From assembly GCF_001941965.1 (NCBI RefSeq), contig NZ_MKZO01000039.1:1-51188 (forward strand): DNA of 51,188 bases. Direction: 5' to 3'. This stretch comes from Pseudomonas putida (GTDB lineage Bacteria > Pseudomonadota > Gammaproteobacteria > Pseudomonadales > Pseudomonadaceae). This document shows positions 24,182 through 33,813 of this stretch, piece after piece. The position numbers were made by a program, and so were the translations under genes. A model generated the notes under the pieces. The model did not search any database and was not told the origin of the DNA. It saw nothing but the letters and a program-made list of their open reading frames with translations. How positions within the stretch are numbered: the stretch's first letter is position 1; every line of letters starts with the position of its first letter.

Positions 24182-27100
24182 ATGTCCCGCAAGAAGAAAG
24201 GCACACAGAGATTCATCAAGGCGGTTTCGGTTTCCGTCATCGGCGCGACCAGTTCGGTTGCCCTGGCAGGCCCGACCGGCGGCGTCGCGGTGCAGGGCGG
24301 CATCAGCATCGGCACCATGAACAACAACGAGCTGGTGATCACCCAGGCCCTGCAGAAGGGCATCATCAACTGGACCGATTTCAGCATCGACGCGGGCGAA
24401 CTGGTGCGCTTCGCGCAGAACGCCGGTAACGACTCGATCACCCTGAACCGGGTGCTGGGCAGCCAGGTCTCGAACATCCAGGGCGCCCTGCAGGCCAACG
24501 GCAACATCTTCCTGATCAACCCCAACGGTATCGTCTTCGGTGCCGGCTCCCAGGTCGACGTGGCCGGCCTGCTGGCCACCACCTTCGACGTCACCGACCA
24601 GAGCTTCATCGACGGCGGCCAGCTGAACTTCGCCCAGGTCGCCGGCAAGGACCTGGCCAGCGTCGCCAACCAGGGCACCATCACCGCGGGTAGCGGTGGT
24701 TTCGTCTACCTGGTCGCGCCAAAAGTCGATAACTCCGGCTTCGTCATCGCCAACGTCGGCCGCGTGACCATGGCCGCCGGTGACCGCTTCACGGTCAACC
24801 TGCAAGGCAGCAACCTGATCAACTTCAGCGTCAGCGCCGACACCCTGGCCGCCGCCACCGGCAACGACCTGACCGGCGTCAAGAACAGCGGCACCGTGAC
24901 CGCCCAGACCGTGCTGATGCAGGGCAACTCGGCCAGCGGCCTGATGAGCTCGGTGGTCAACAACAGCGGCATCATCGAAGCCACCGACCTGACCATCGAA
25001 GCGGGCGACATCGTCCAGAACAACGTGATCAAGGGCGTCGGCACCGCAGCGGCGACCACCGCGACCCTGACCGCCGGCAAGACCATCACCACCGGCGCCA
25101 ACAGCTCGACCCGCGCCGGTACCCTGAACCTCAGCGTGAAGGACGAAGGCGCCTCGATCGGTTCCGAAGAAGGCGCGCTCACCGTCGATGCCGACGTGCT
25201 CAACGCTTCCTCGCAAAGTGGCAACGTGCTGGTCACCGACGTCAGCGGCGGCGTCGCCCTGGGCGACGTCAAGGCCGGTACCCCGGCAGCTGGCGGCAGC
25301 GTGGTGATCACCGCGCAGAACGGTTCCATTACTTCTGCGGACACCTCCAAGGCCAACGTCACCGGCTACTCGGCCAAGCTGGTCGCCGACGGCGCGGTCG
25401 GCAGCGACAGCACCGCGGTCAACACCAAGGTCGGCGTGCTCTCTGCCTCGACCCAGAACGGCGGCATCAACGTCAAGAACGACGGCGCGCTGATCCTTGG
25501 CGACGTGGTCGCCCGCGAGCAGATCACCATCAACGGCCAGTCCTCGGTGTCCGGCGCGGTGGACAACAGCGGCGCGATCACCCTGAGCAACGGCAGCACC
25601 GGGACCAAGAACGTCAAGGTCCAGGCCAGCGAAGGCGTGATCCTCACCGGTACCGTCTCGGCCACCAACGGCCTGAGCGTCACCTCCGACACCGGCAGCA
25701 TCCTTGCCGCCCAGGCCGGCACCTCGCTGGTCGGTCGTAGCGTCAACCTGTCCGCCGGTGGCGAGATCGGTGACGCCGCCCAGTCCCTGAGCACCCAGAG
25801 CAACACCGTCAACGCGGCGGCCGGCAACGGCGGCGTGTACCTGAGCGAAAGCAACGGCCTGACCGTCGGCACCATCACCGCTGCCGGCACCGACAACAAC
25901 GTCGTGCTCAACGCTACCCAGGGCAACATGACCATCGGCAGCCTCACCGCCACCGGCGGCGCCGTGACCCTGAATGCCGACAACGGCAGCATCATCTCCG
26001 CCAGCGGCTCGACCACCAACGTCACCGCCAAGGACCTGACTGCTTCGAGCAAGTCCGGCATCGGTACCTCGGCGAAGAAGCTGGGCACCAGCGTCGATAC
26101 CCTGACCGCCACTACCACCGCCGCCCAGGCCGGCGTCTACGCGACCAACGACAAGGCCCTGAGCGCACTGTCGGTAACCACCCCGAACGGTGACACCAAC
26201 GTCGCCTTCACCGGTGGCTCGCTGGTCTACAGCCGCACCCTCGGCACCCTGACCCTGAACCGCACCCAGGCGCTGGACCTGTCCTTCGCCAACACCGCCG
26301 CCGGCCTGAAGCTCAATGGCATCGACGCCGGTGCCGACAAGAACGTGTCCCTGACCGCCGCCGGTGATATCACCCAGGGCAGCGGCAGCGTGGTCGGCAA
26401 GGACGTGGTCATCGACGCATCCGGCAGTGTCGGCGCCGTTGGTACGGCCCTGGCCACCCAGGCCAGCAGCCTGAACGTGACCAGCCGCAATGGCACCGTC
26501 AACCTCGCCAACACCTCCAGCGACCTGACCCTGACCGCCAAGGCCAACGCCACCAACGGCGCGATCACCGCGACCCAGACCGGCAACCTCGCAGTCAACT
26601 CGGTCATCGCCAAGAAAGCCGTGGACCTCAGCGCCGGTGGTGCCGTGACCACTGCCGCCGACGCCGTGGGCACGCCGATCTCGGCCGGCTCGCTGAACGT
26701 TACCGGTGCCTCCATCGGCACCAGCAGCAAGGCCCTGTCCAGCCAGGTAGCTGGCGGCGCAGTGAACCTGACCGCCACCGGCGGCGACGTGAACTTCTCC
26801 AACAGCGGCGCCATCAGCCTGCTGGACGTGCTTGCCTCCAGCGGCAAGATCGCCTTCCAGAACGCGGGTGACACCGTGGTTGGCCAACTGCAGGCCAGCG
26901 GCACCATCGACTTCAAGGTCACCGGCAACGTCACCGACGGCAACGGCAGCGCCGCCAACTTCATCACCAGCGGCCTGACCGCGGCGGTGAAATCCTTCGG
27001 TACCAGCGGCGACGCCCTGGAAATCCAGGTCGACAACCTGGTGATCGACGCCGCCAACGGCGGTATCTACGCACGCCAGAGCAACGGCAACCTGTTGTCC

Positions 27101-30100
27101 CTGGTCCAGGTCACCAGCGGTGGCACCGGCAGCGACATCCAGATCGACGCCGATGGCTCCATCAAGCTGGGTAACGTCGATGCCGGCGGCAACAACGTCA
27201 AGATCGCTGCCGGTGGCAGCATCGAAGATGGCCGTACCGACCGCAGCAAGGCCAACGTCGTCGCCCGCTCGCTGGACATCAGCGCGCCGAACGGCATCGG
27301 CCAGCAGGGTGACCTCGCCCTGGACGTCAGCTTCCTCTCCGCCGCAGGCGGCAGCGCGGGCGTGACCGCGACCAACGCCGGCGCGGTGGCCGTGGACGCC
27401 AGCTCCCTGACCGGCAAGGGCACCAGCGCGATCAACATCGTCGCTACCGCCATCACCATCCTCGACAACAACGGCGGCACCATCACCATGGATGGCGGCT
27501 CGCTGGTGCTGAAGGCGACCTCGGGCAACATCGTCTTCCTCAACCAGAACGACACCATCTACCTGCCGGGTGGCGGCAGCATCACCCTGATCGCCACCTC
27601 CAAGGCCAGTTCCCAGGTCCCTGGCTACGACGGCGTGATCATCGCCGGCAACCTGAAGACCGACGGCGGCAACATCACCCTGCAGGCGCAGTCGAACATC
27701 ACCATCGGCATGCTCGATGCCGGCAGCACCGGCAACGTCACCGTGGCCTCGGCCGGCGGCGTGATCCTCGACGGCAACGGTACTGCGCAGAACATCCGCG
27801 GCAATAACGTCAGCCTGACTGCCAGCACCCCGAGCGAGCACACCGCCGAGCTGACCCGTGACACCGCCATCGCCGAATACTCGGCGCGCGACGCGGAAGC
27901 GGCGGCCAAGCTGCTGCAACTGAACATCCTGATCCAGCAACTGAAGGACTACGAGGCGCTGGTCACCTCGGCGACCCTGCAGAACAGCCTGGCCGAACTG
28001 ACCCAGCGTCTGTCCGAGATCAACGCCAACGCCCAGGCGGCCAAGGTCGACAGCATGTCCGCCAAGGCCGACGCGCTGAACACCGCGCTGAACGCTGCCA
28101 CCGTGGTGCGCAACGCCGCCGCCGTGATCGCCGGTGCCGCCCAGGCCGTGCCGTTCTCCGGTGACGCCGGTGCCGACGCCGCCTTCGCCGTGGTCGACCT
28201 GGTGATGTCCGCCGCTTCCCTGGCCCTGGACAGCTACGAGCGCTACAGCCTGGCGCCGCAGCAGGACCTGCTGGTCGAGCTGAACAACACCCTGGACGTG
28301 GCCAACGCTGCGGTCTACACCGCCGCCACCAACCTGGCGACCACCACCCAGATCCGCGACACCACCGCGACCTCCAAGGCCACGGCCGATCTCGCCGTGT
28401 TCAAGGCCAACACTGCCCGCGACGCCGCCCTCCAGGTGCGCAAGCAGGCCGTGGCCGCCTACGACCTGAACCAGCAGATCGACAGCTCCGCCGACAAACC
28501 GCTGGGCATCACCGCCAATCGCCTGGACATCAACAACGGCGGGGTCATCGACTCCAGCCTGTACCTGAACTCCACCGGCAGCCTGGGCCTGGGTGACATC
28601 ACCGTCGCCGCCGGCGAGAAGATCGTCGCCGAAGCCACCGGCAACGTCGGCGTGGTCGGTACCGTCAACAGCAACACCTCCATCAGCCTCAAGGCTGGCC
28701 AGGCCATCCTCGGCCAGGGCGGTGTGCTGGTCACCCCTGACCTGAAAATGGTCGCCGGCAACGGCATCGGTGCCCTGCAAGCGGTCAACACCAAGACTGA
28801 CCGTGTTGCAGCGGACGCCGGCAACAGCGGTGTGGCCATCGTCAACGCCAATGGCGGCGCACTGCTGACCATCGGTACCCAGGGCGCGGTCAAGGGCATC
28901 ACCGGTGCCGGCGATATCAGCGTCACCACCGATGGCTCGCTGAAGATCGACCAACTGGTGAAAGACAGCACTCACAGCCACACCGTGAGCCTGACTGCCA
29001 CCGATGGCGCGATCGTCGACGGCAACACCGTCGAGCGCAATGTCCAGGGCGGTACCCTGGTGGCCAAGGCCGCCGGCAATATCGACCTCGACACTGAAGT
29101 CGACACCCTCAACGCCGACATCACCAACGCTGGCAACATCACCGTGCGTGAAGCCAACGGCGTGACTGCACGCAACCTGAAGACCGCCAGCGGCAACATC
29201 GACCTCAAGGCCGGTGGTGCCGTGGTGGTGGGCAGCCTCGACGCCGGTGCCGGCACTGGCACCATCGACCTGCATGCCGATGGCGCGGTCTCCGATGACC
29301 AGGACAACACCACCCTGATCGTCGCCGACACCCTGAACATCAACGCGGCCGGCAGCGTCGGCGCGGTGGGCAGCAACGCCAACCGTCACCTGGACCTGAA
29401 GGTCAACACCGTCAATGTCACCGCCAGCGGCGAGGTCAACCTGGCCGAAGCCGACAGCCTGACCATCGGCACCCTGGAAACCGAGCAGGGCAACGTCACC
29501 GTGACCACCGCTGGCGCGCTGAACGTCGGTCGCATCAGCACCGCCAGCGACACCGTGACCCTGGTATCCGGCGACACCATCACCAACGCCGGCAGCGGCG
29601 ACGACAGCAATATCGACGCGGGCAACCTGTCCCTGTCGGCGATCAACGGCATCGGTACCGACAAGGCGCTGAACGTCAAGGTCGACAAGCTGGTCGCGCA
29701 AACCGGTAACGGCGGCGTCAAGGTCAAGGACCTGGACGGCGACCTGGTCATCGGCGGCGTCACCGCGAACCTGGGCAACCCGTCCATCGTCGGTGTCACC
29801 GCCAACGGCGGCGATATCGAGGTCGGCACTGCCGGCAACCTCACCGTTAACGAAGGCGTGGTCAGCAGCGTCGACGGCGCGATCAGCCTGCAAGCGGGCG
29901 GCAACCTGGAGCAGAACGCTTCCCTGTTGGCTACCAACGGCAGCCTCTCGGTCAAGGCCGGTGGCGATATCGTCATGCAGTCGGGCGTGCTCTCGGCTTC
30001 CCAGGGCAACGGCAACATCACCTACAAGGCCGGTGGCAACGCCAGCCTGGAACGCCTGGATGCCGTTACCGGCAACATCGACCTGAAAGCCGAAGCCGGG

Positions 30101-33100
30101 GACCTGACCCTGCACCAACTGGTGCAGACCGACGCAGGCAACATCACCGCCCATGCCGGCGGTAACCTGGTGGCCGAGCGGCAGGTGCTGGTGGATGTGG
30201 CGGGCAATATCCAGCTGACCGCCCTGGGCGCCCTGACCCAGATGGCCCTGGTGCAGACCGCTGAAGGCGATATCCGCATCGGTGCGCTGGGCGACGTGAC
30301 GGCCCTGGACACCGCCAATGTGATCGGGACCGGCGACATCACCTACCTCAGCTTCGGCAACCTGAACGTGCAGCAGGTCAATACCGGCGCTGGCGACATC
30401 AACCTGGGCGCGGCGGGCAACCTGACCCAAAACGCCCTGGTCATGACCGGCGAAGGCAATATCACCGCCAACGCGGGTGGCAACCTGACCACCCTGGCGC
30501 CGACCGCTGTCATTGGCAACGGCACTATCGACTACACCGCTGGCGGTAACCTGGACCTGCAGCAAGTCACCACCTCGGCCGGCAACATCGACCTGAAGGC
30601 AGGCGGCAACCTGATCCAGAACCAGCTCGTGCAGACCGGTGCTGGCAACATCACCGCCAAGGCCGACGGCAACCTGACCACTCTGGCCGACACCACCGTG
30701 AACGGCACCGGCAACATCGACTACAGCGCCGGCGGCAACGCCAGCCTGCAGCAGGTAACCACCGGTGGCGGCAATATCGGCCTGAAGGCTGGCGGCAACC
30801 TGGTCCAGCACGCCGTAGTGCAAACCGTTGCCGGCAACATCGTCGCCCATGCCGACGGTGACCTGACCACTGAAGACGACACCACCGTGATCGGTGCGGG
30901 TAACCTCGACTACAGCGCTGGCGGTAACGCCAACCTGCAACAGGTGACCACCGGCAGCGGCAACATCGACCTGAAGGCCACTGGCAACCTGACCCAGCAC
31001 GCGCTGGTGCAGACCGGCGCGGGCACTATCACTGCCCATGCCGACGGCGACCTGAGCACCGAAGCCACCACCAGCGTGGTCGGCACCGGCAACATCGACT
31101 ACAGCGCTGGCCGTAACGTCAGCCTGCAGCAGGTGAGCACCGGTACCGGCAACATCGACCTGAAGGCCACCGGCAACCTGACCCAGCACGCGCTGGTGCA
31201 GACCGGCGCGGGCACTATCACTGCCCATGCCGACGGCGACCTGAGCACCGAAGCCACCACCAGCGTGGTTGGCACCGGCAACATCGACTACAGCGCTGGC
31301 CGTAACGTCAGCCTGCAGCAGGTGAGCACCGGTACCGGCAACATCGACCTGAAGGCCACCGGCAACCTGACCCAGCACGCGCTGGTGCAGACCGGCGCGG
31401 GCGCTATCACTGCCCATGCCGACGGCGACCTGAGCACCGAAGCCACCACCAGCGTGGTTGGCACCGGCAACATCGACTACAGCGCTGGCGGCAACGCCAC
31501 GCTGCAGCAGGTGAGCACCGGCGGCGGCAACGTTGACCTGAAGGCGCTGGTCGGCAACCTGACCCAGCAAGCGCTGGTGCAGACCGCTGGCGGTCAGGTC
31601 AATGCCAGCGCTGGCAGCGACCTGATCATGAGCGTTGGCGCGCAGACCCTGGTCAACGGCCAGGGCGACGTGACCTACACGGCCGGCAACAACCTGCTGA
31701 TCGACGAGATCCGCACTGCCGACGGCAACGTCAACCTGGCCGCCACCACCGGTGACATCCAGGTCCAGGGCACTGCGGCACGCAACGTCACGGCCAAGCA
31801 ACTGACCGCCAACGCGGGCGGCAGCATCGGCGCCAACGATGCGCTGCGTACCGATATCGACACCCTGGTGGCCAAGGCTGGCAGCGGTTCGATCGTGGTC
31901 GACGAAGCCAACGCCATCACCCTCGACGACGTCGCTGCGGCCAATGGCCAAGTGGCGGTCAGCGCCGGTGATATCAGCGTCAAGCAACTGCAGGGCGACA
32001 GCCTCTCGCTGAACTCCAGCGGCAAGGTGGTTACCGCCACCGGTGGCCTGGTCAAGGGCGGCAGCCTGGACGTCAACGCCGAAACCGGTGTCAACCTGCA
32101 CACTGCGGTGGACAGCGCCACGGTCCGGGTCAACGGCAGCGGTGATGTGGTCCTGGCCGAAGACGACGGCATCAGCCTGAATCGCCTGAGCACCGCTGAT
32201 GGCAACATCCGCGTCAACGCCGGTGGCGACATGGCCGTGCGGACCGTCGATGCCGGCAGCCACAACGTCAGCCTGACTTCCACCAGCGGCGCCATCGTCA
32301 CCCAGGCTCAGCCGAGCTTCTTCGCTCGCCTGCTGTCCCGTGTGGCCCAGGCCACCGGGATCACCGGTGACCGCGTCGAGCTCAATGCCGCTACCGGCCT
32401 GGGCAACGGCGAGCAGGGCGCACTGCAACTGCACGGCAGCACCGTGGCGGCCAGCACCAGCGGCGGCGACGTCAACCTGGCGCAGAGCCAGGCCGTCACC
32501 CTTGAGCAGGTGCGTACCGGCAACGGCAATGTCTCGGTCAGCGTGGCCGACGGCAACGCAACCGTGGGTGCGGTCAGCGGTAGCGGCTCGGTGAGCCTGT
32601 CTGCCGAAAACGGCCAATTGGTCGACGATGGCAATGCCAACACCCGGGTCCAGGGCAACGCGCTGAACCTGACCGCCAGCAATGGCATCGCTACGCAGAC
32701 CCAGGGCAGCAGCGTCAACGCCCAGGTCACCGGCAGCGGCAACATCGCCATCGACGAGGCCGACGGCCTCAATCGCCTGACCGTCAACAGCGCCAACGGT
32801 GACGTCTCGGTCACCAGCCGCACCGGCAACATCGGTGTGGATGTGGTCAATGCCAGCGGTCATGCGGTCAACCTGAACGCCAACGCCGGTGCGATCCTCG
32901 ATGCCAACGGCAACGCGGCGAGCAACGTCAACGCGCAGAGCGCCAACCTGGTCGCGGCCAGCGGCGTCGGCCAGAGCGGCAACGCGTTCGACGTCAACGT
33001 CCGGACCCTGGCGGGTAACGGCGGCAACGGCGGTGCCAACCTGAACAGCACCTCGACTGCGGCGCTGAACGTGAGCGGTCTGTCGACTGCCCAGGGCAAC

Positions 33101-33709
33101 ATCGCCCTGACTAGCGCTGGCGACCTGAACGTCAACGGTGCGGTCAGCAATGGCGGCGCGGGCAACATTGCCCTGAGCGGTACCAACGTCAACCAGAACG
33201 CCGATATCAGCACCAGCGGTCGCGGCAATGTCAGCGTCACGGGTAGCGGTGACGTGGTCATGGCGGCCGGCAGCACCACCAGCACCGACACCGGTACCGT
33301 CAGCTACCAGGGTGGCAAGACCATCAAGGTGGCGTCGATCCAGACGGCCAACAACATGGGTGGCGGCAAGGTGGTGTTCGTTGCACCGCAGGTCCTCGAC
33401 AACATGCCGGGCGTGGCCAACGTGCGCGCATGGCAGGTGTCGATCAAGGCGGACAACGGCAATGCCGCGCTGATCCAGGAGCTGATGGGCGACGTCAACG
33501 ACTCGTCGCAGGTCGACCTGGGCAGCCGCGTCATCGGCGGCAGCCTGGCCGAAAGCCGTCGCTTCATGGAAGCGCTGCTGCAGCCGGCGATCGTCCAGCA
33601 GACCGGTCCCGAGAAGCTGTTCGATGCGGGCCTGCTGACGACCAAGCAGGTCACGCCGTACAACGGCTTCGTCGAAGGCGAAGACGGGGTGATGACTTAC
33701 AACAAGTAA
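24182..33709 (+). CDS. TpsA filamentous-haemagglutinin-like exoprotein (3175 aa)
   Basis: A very large secreted beta-helix adhesin. An extended signal peptide (RKKKGTQRF, hydrophobic core to ...VALAG, about residue 30) leads into the TPS secretion domain (about 31-270) with INPNGIVFGAG near residue 113. Residues about 270-1215 are degenerate beta-helix repeats. Residues about 1218-1437 are a non-repetitive Ala-rich helical insertion. Helix repeats resume, including 63-residue tandem units at about 2008-2448. The C-terminus (LIQELMGDVNDSSQ... GVMTYNK) has no VENN motif, toxin domain or Cys hook, and I saw no Cys in the protein. It is therefore more likely a biofilm or attachment adhesin than a CdiA toxin. 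It is followed by a strong terminator. Confidence 0.92.
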   Translation: MSRKKKGTQRFIKAVSVSVIGATSSVALAGPTGGVAVQGGISIGTMNNNELVITQALQKGIINWTDFSIDAGELVRFAQNAGNDSITLNRVLGSQVSNIQGALQANGNIFLINPNGIVFGAGSQVDVAGLLATTFDVTDQSFIDGGQLNFAQVAGKDLASVANQGTITAGSGGFVYLVAPKVDNSGFVIANVGRVTMAAGDRFTVNLQGSNLINFSVSADTLAAATGNDLTGVKNSGTVTAQTVLMQGNSASGLMSSVVNNSGIIEATDLTIEAGDIVQNNVIKGVGTAAATTATLTAGKTITTGANSSTRAGTLNLSVKDEGASIGSEEGALTVDADVLNASSQSGNVLVTDVSGGVALGDVKAGTPAAGGSVVITAQNGSITSADTSKANVTGYSAKLVADGAVGSDSTAVNTKVGVLSASTQNGGINVKNDGALILGDVVAREQITINGQSSVSGAVDNSGAITLSNGSTGTKNVKVQASEGVILTGTVSATNGLSVTSDTGSILAAQAGTSLVGRSVNLSAGGEIGDAAQSLSTQSNTVNAAAGNGGVYLSESNGLTVGTITAAGTDNNVVLNATQGNMTIGSLTATGGAVTLNADNGSIISASGSTTNVTAKDLTASSKSGIGTSAKKLGTSVDTLTATTTAAQAGVYATNDKALSALSVTTPNGDTNVAFTGGSLVYSRTLGTLTLNRTQALDLSFANTAAGLKLNGIDAGADKNVSLTAAGDITQGSGSVVGKDVVIDASGSVGAVGTALATQASSLNVTSRNGTVNLANTSSDLTLTAKANATNGAITATQTGNLAVNSVIAKKAVDLSAGGAVTTAADAVGTPISAGSLNVTGASIGTSSKALSSQVAGGAVNLTATGGDVNFSNSGAISLLDVLASSGKIAFQNAGDTVVGQLQASGTIDFKVTGNVTDGNGSAANFITSGLTAAVKSFGTSGDALEIQVDNLVIDAANGGIYARQSNGNLLSLVQVTSGGTGSDIQIDADGSIKLGNVDAGGNNVKIAAGGSIEDGRTDRSKANVVARSLDISAPNGIGQQGDLALDVSFLSAAGGSAGVTATNAGAVAVDASSLTGKGTSAINIVATAITILDNNGGTITMDGGSLVLKATSGNIVFLNQNDTIYLPGGGSITLIATSKASSQVPGYDGVIIAGNLKTDGGNITLQAQSNITIGMLDAGSTGNVTVASAGGVILDGNGTAQNIRGNNVSLTASTPSEHTAELTRDTAIAEYSARDAEAAAKLLQLNILIQQLKDYEALVTSATLQNSLAELTQRLSEINANAQAAKVDSMSAKADALNTALNAATVVRNAAAVIAGAAQAVPFSGDAGADAAFAVVDLVMSAASLALDSYERYSLAPQQDLLVELNNTLDVANAAVYTAATNLATTTQIRDTTATSKATADLAVFKANTARDAALQVRKQAVAAYDLNQQIDSSADKPLGITANRLDINNGGVIDSSLYLNSTGSLGLGDITVAAGEKIVAEATGNVGVVGTVNSNTSISLKAGQAILGQGGVLVTPDLKMVAGNGIGALQAVNTKTDRVAADAGNSGVAIVNANGGALLTIGTQGAVKGITGAGDISVTTDGSLKIDQLVKDSTHSHTVSLTATDGAIVDGNTVERNVQGGTLVAKAAGNIDLDTEVDTLNADITNAGNITVREANGVTARNLKTASGNIDLKAGGAVVVGSLDAGAGTGTIDLHADGAVSDDQDNTTLIVADTLNINAAGSVGAVGSNANRHLDLKVNTVNVTASGEVNLAEADSLTIGTLETEQGNVTVTTAGALNVGRISTASDTVTLVSGDTITNAGSGDDSNIDAGNLSLSAINGIGTDKALNVKVDKLVAQTGNGGVKVKDLDGDLVIGGVTANLGNPSIVGVTANGGDIEVGTAGNLTVNEGVVSSVDGAISLQAGGNLEQNASLLATNGSLSVKAGGDIVMQSGVLSASQGNGNITYKAGGNASLERLDAVTGNIDLKAEAGDLTLHQLVQTDAGNITAHAGGNLVAERQVLVDVAGNIQLTALGALTQMALVQTAEGDIRIGALGDVTALDTANVIGTGDITYLSFGNLNVQQVNTGAGDINLGAAGNLTQNALVMTGEGNITANAGGNLTTLAPTAVIGNGTIDYTAGGNLDLQQVTTSAGNIDLKAGGNLIQNQLVQTGAGNITAKADGNLTTLADTTVNGTGNIDYSAGGNASLQQVTTGGGNIGLKAGGNLVQHAVVQTVAGNIVAHADGDLTTEDDTTVIGAGNLDYSAGGNANLQQVTTGSGNIDLKATGNLTQHALVQTGAGTITAHADGDLSTEATTSVVGTGNIDYSAGRNVSLQQVSTGTGNIDLKATGNLTQHALVQTGAGTITAHADGDLSTEATTSVVGTGNIDYSAGRNVSLQQVSTGTGNIDLKATGNLTQHALVQTGAGAITAHADGDLSTEATTSVVGTGNIDYSAGGNATLQQVSTGGGNVDLKALVGNLTQQALVQTAGGQVNASAGSDLIMSVGAQTLVNGQGDVTYTAGNNLLIDEIRTADGNVNLAATTGDIQVQGTAARNVTAKQLTANAGGSIGANDALRTDIDTLVAKAGSGSIVVDEANAITLDDVAAANGQVAVSAGDISVKQLQGDSLSLNSSGKVVTATGGLVKGGSLDVNAETGVNLHTAVDSATVRVNGSGDVVLAEDDGISLNRLSTADGNIRVNAGGDMAVRTVDAGSHNVSLTSTSGAIVTQAQPSFFARLLSRVAQATGITGDRVELNAATGLGNGEQGALQLHGSTVAASTSGGDVNLAQSQAVTLEQVRTGNGNVSVSVADGNATVGAVSGSGSVSLSAENGQLVDDGNANTRVQGNALNLTASNGIATQTQGSSVNAQVTGSGNIAIDEADGLNRLTVNSANGDVSVTSRTGNIGVDVVNASGHAVNLNANAGAILDANGNAASNVNAQSANLVAASGVGQSGNAFDVNVRTLAGNGGNGGANLNSTSTAALNVSGLSTAQGNIALTSAGDLNVNGAVSNGGAGNIALSGTNVNQNADISTSGRGNVSVTGSGDVVMAAGSTTSTDTGTVSYQGGKTIKVASIQTANNMGGGKVVFVAPQVLDNMPGVANVRAWQVSIKADNGNAALIQELMGDVNDSSQVDLGSRVIGGSLAESRRFMEALLQPAIVQQTGPEKLFDAGLLTTKQVTPYNGFVEGEDGVMTYNK
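30203..31717 (+). repeat. 189-bp tandem repeats within TpsA
   Basis: Seven in-register units of 189 bases (63 codons, pattern GNIDLKA-GNLTQHALVQT ... NIDYSAGGN-SLQQV-TG) start at 30203, 30392, 30581, 30770, 30959, 31148 and 31337, and a diverged eighth starts at 31526. Units at 30959 and 31148 differ at only two bases, both synonymous, and the next is nearly as close; outer units are more diverged. The pattern indicates recent unit duplication or gene conversion in the middle of the array. Confidence 0.9.
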
Positions 33710-33725
33710 GTCGGAACCTGTAATG

Positions 33726-33760
33726 AAAAAGGCCGCCGGGGAGACCCGGCGGCCTTTTTT
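33726..33760 (+). terminator. Rho-independent terminator of the TPS operon
   Basis: A perfect 10-base stem (GGCCGCCGGG at 33731-33740, CCCGGCGGCC at 33745-33754) with a GAGA tetraloop is followed by six T. An A-run precedes the stem, so it may also work from the opposite strand for the convergent glutaminase gene. It lies 17 bases after the TpsA stop. Confidence 0.95.
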
Positions 33761-33813
33761 ATTGGTGTGTCTGCAAGGGCCGTGTCGCTGGCGACACTCG
33801 CGCAGCCCCGCCT

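Noticed and set aside
25870..26370. TAAG tetrapeptides in TpsA as LapG-type protease sites
   Set aside because: They lie in mid-protein repeats (ITAAGTD, LTAAGDI), not near the C-terminus as in CdrA, and the motif is expected by chance in Ala/Gly/Thr-rich repeats.
30203..31717. 189-bp array as a CRISPR
   Set aside because: Units are in-frame protein repeats without short palindromic repeats and unique spacers.
24182..33709. TpsA as a CdiA contact-dependent inhibition toxin
   Set aside because: No VENN motif, no C-terminal toxin domain and no immunity gene before the terminator.
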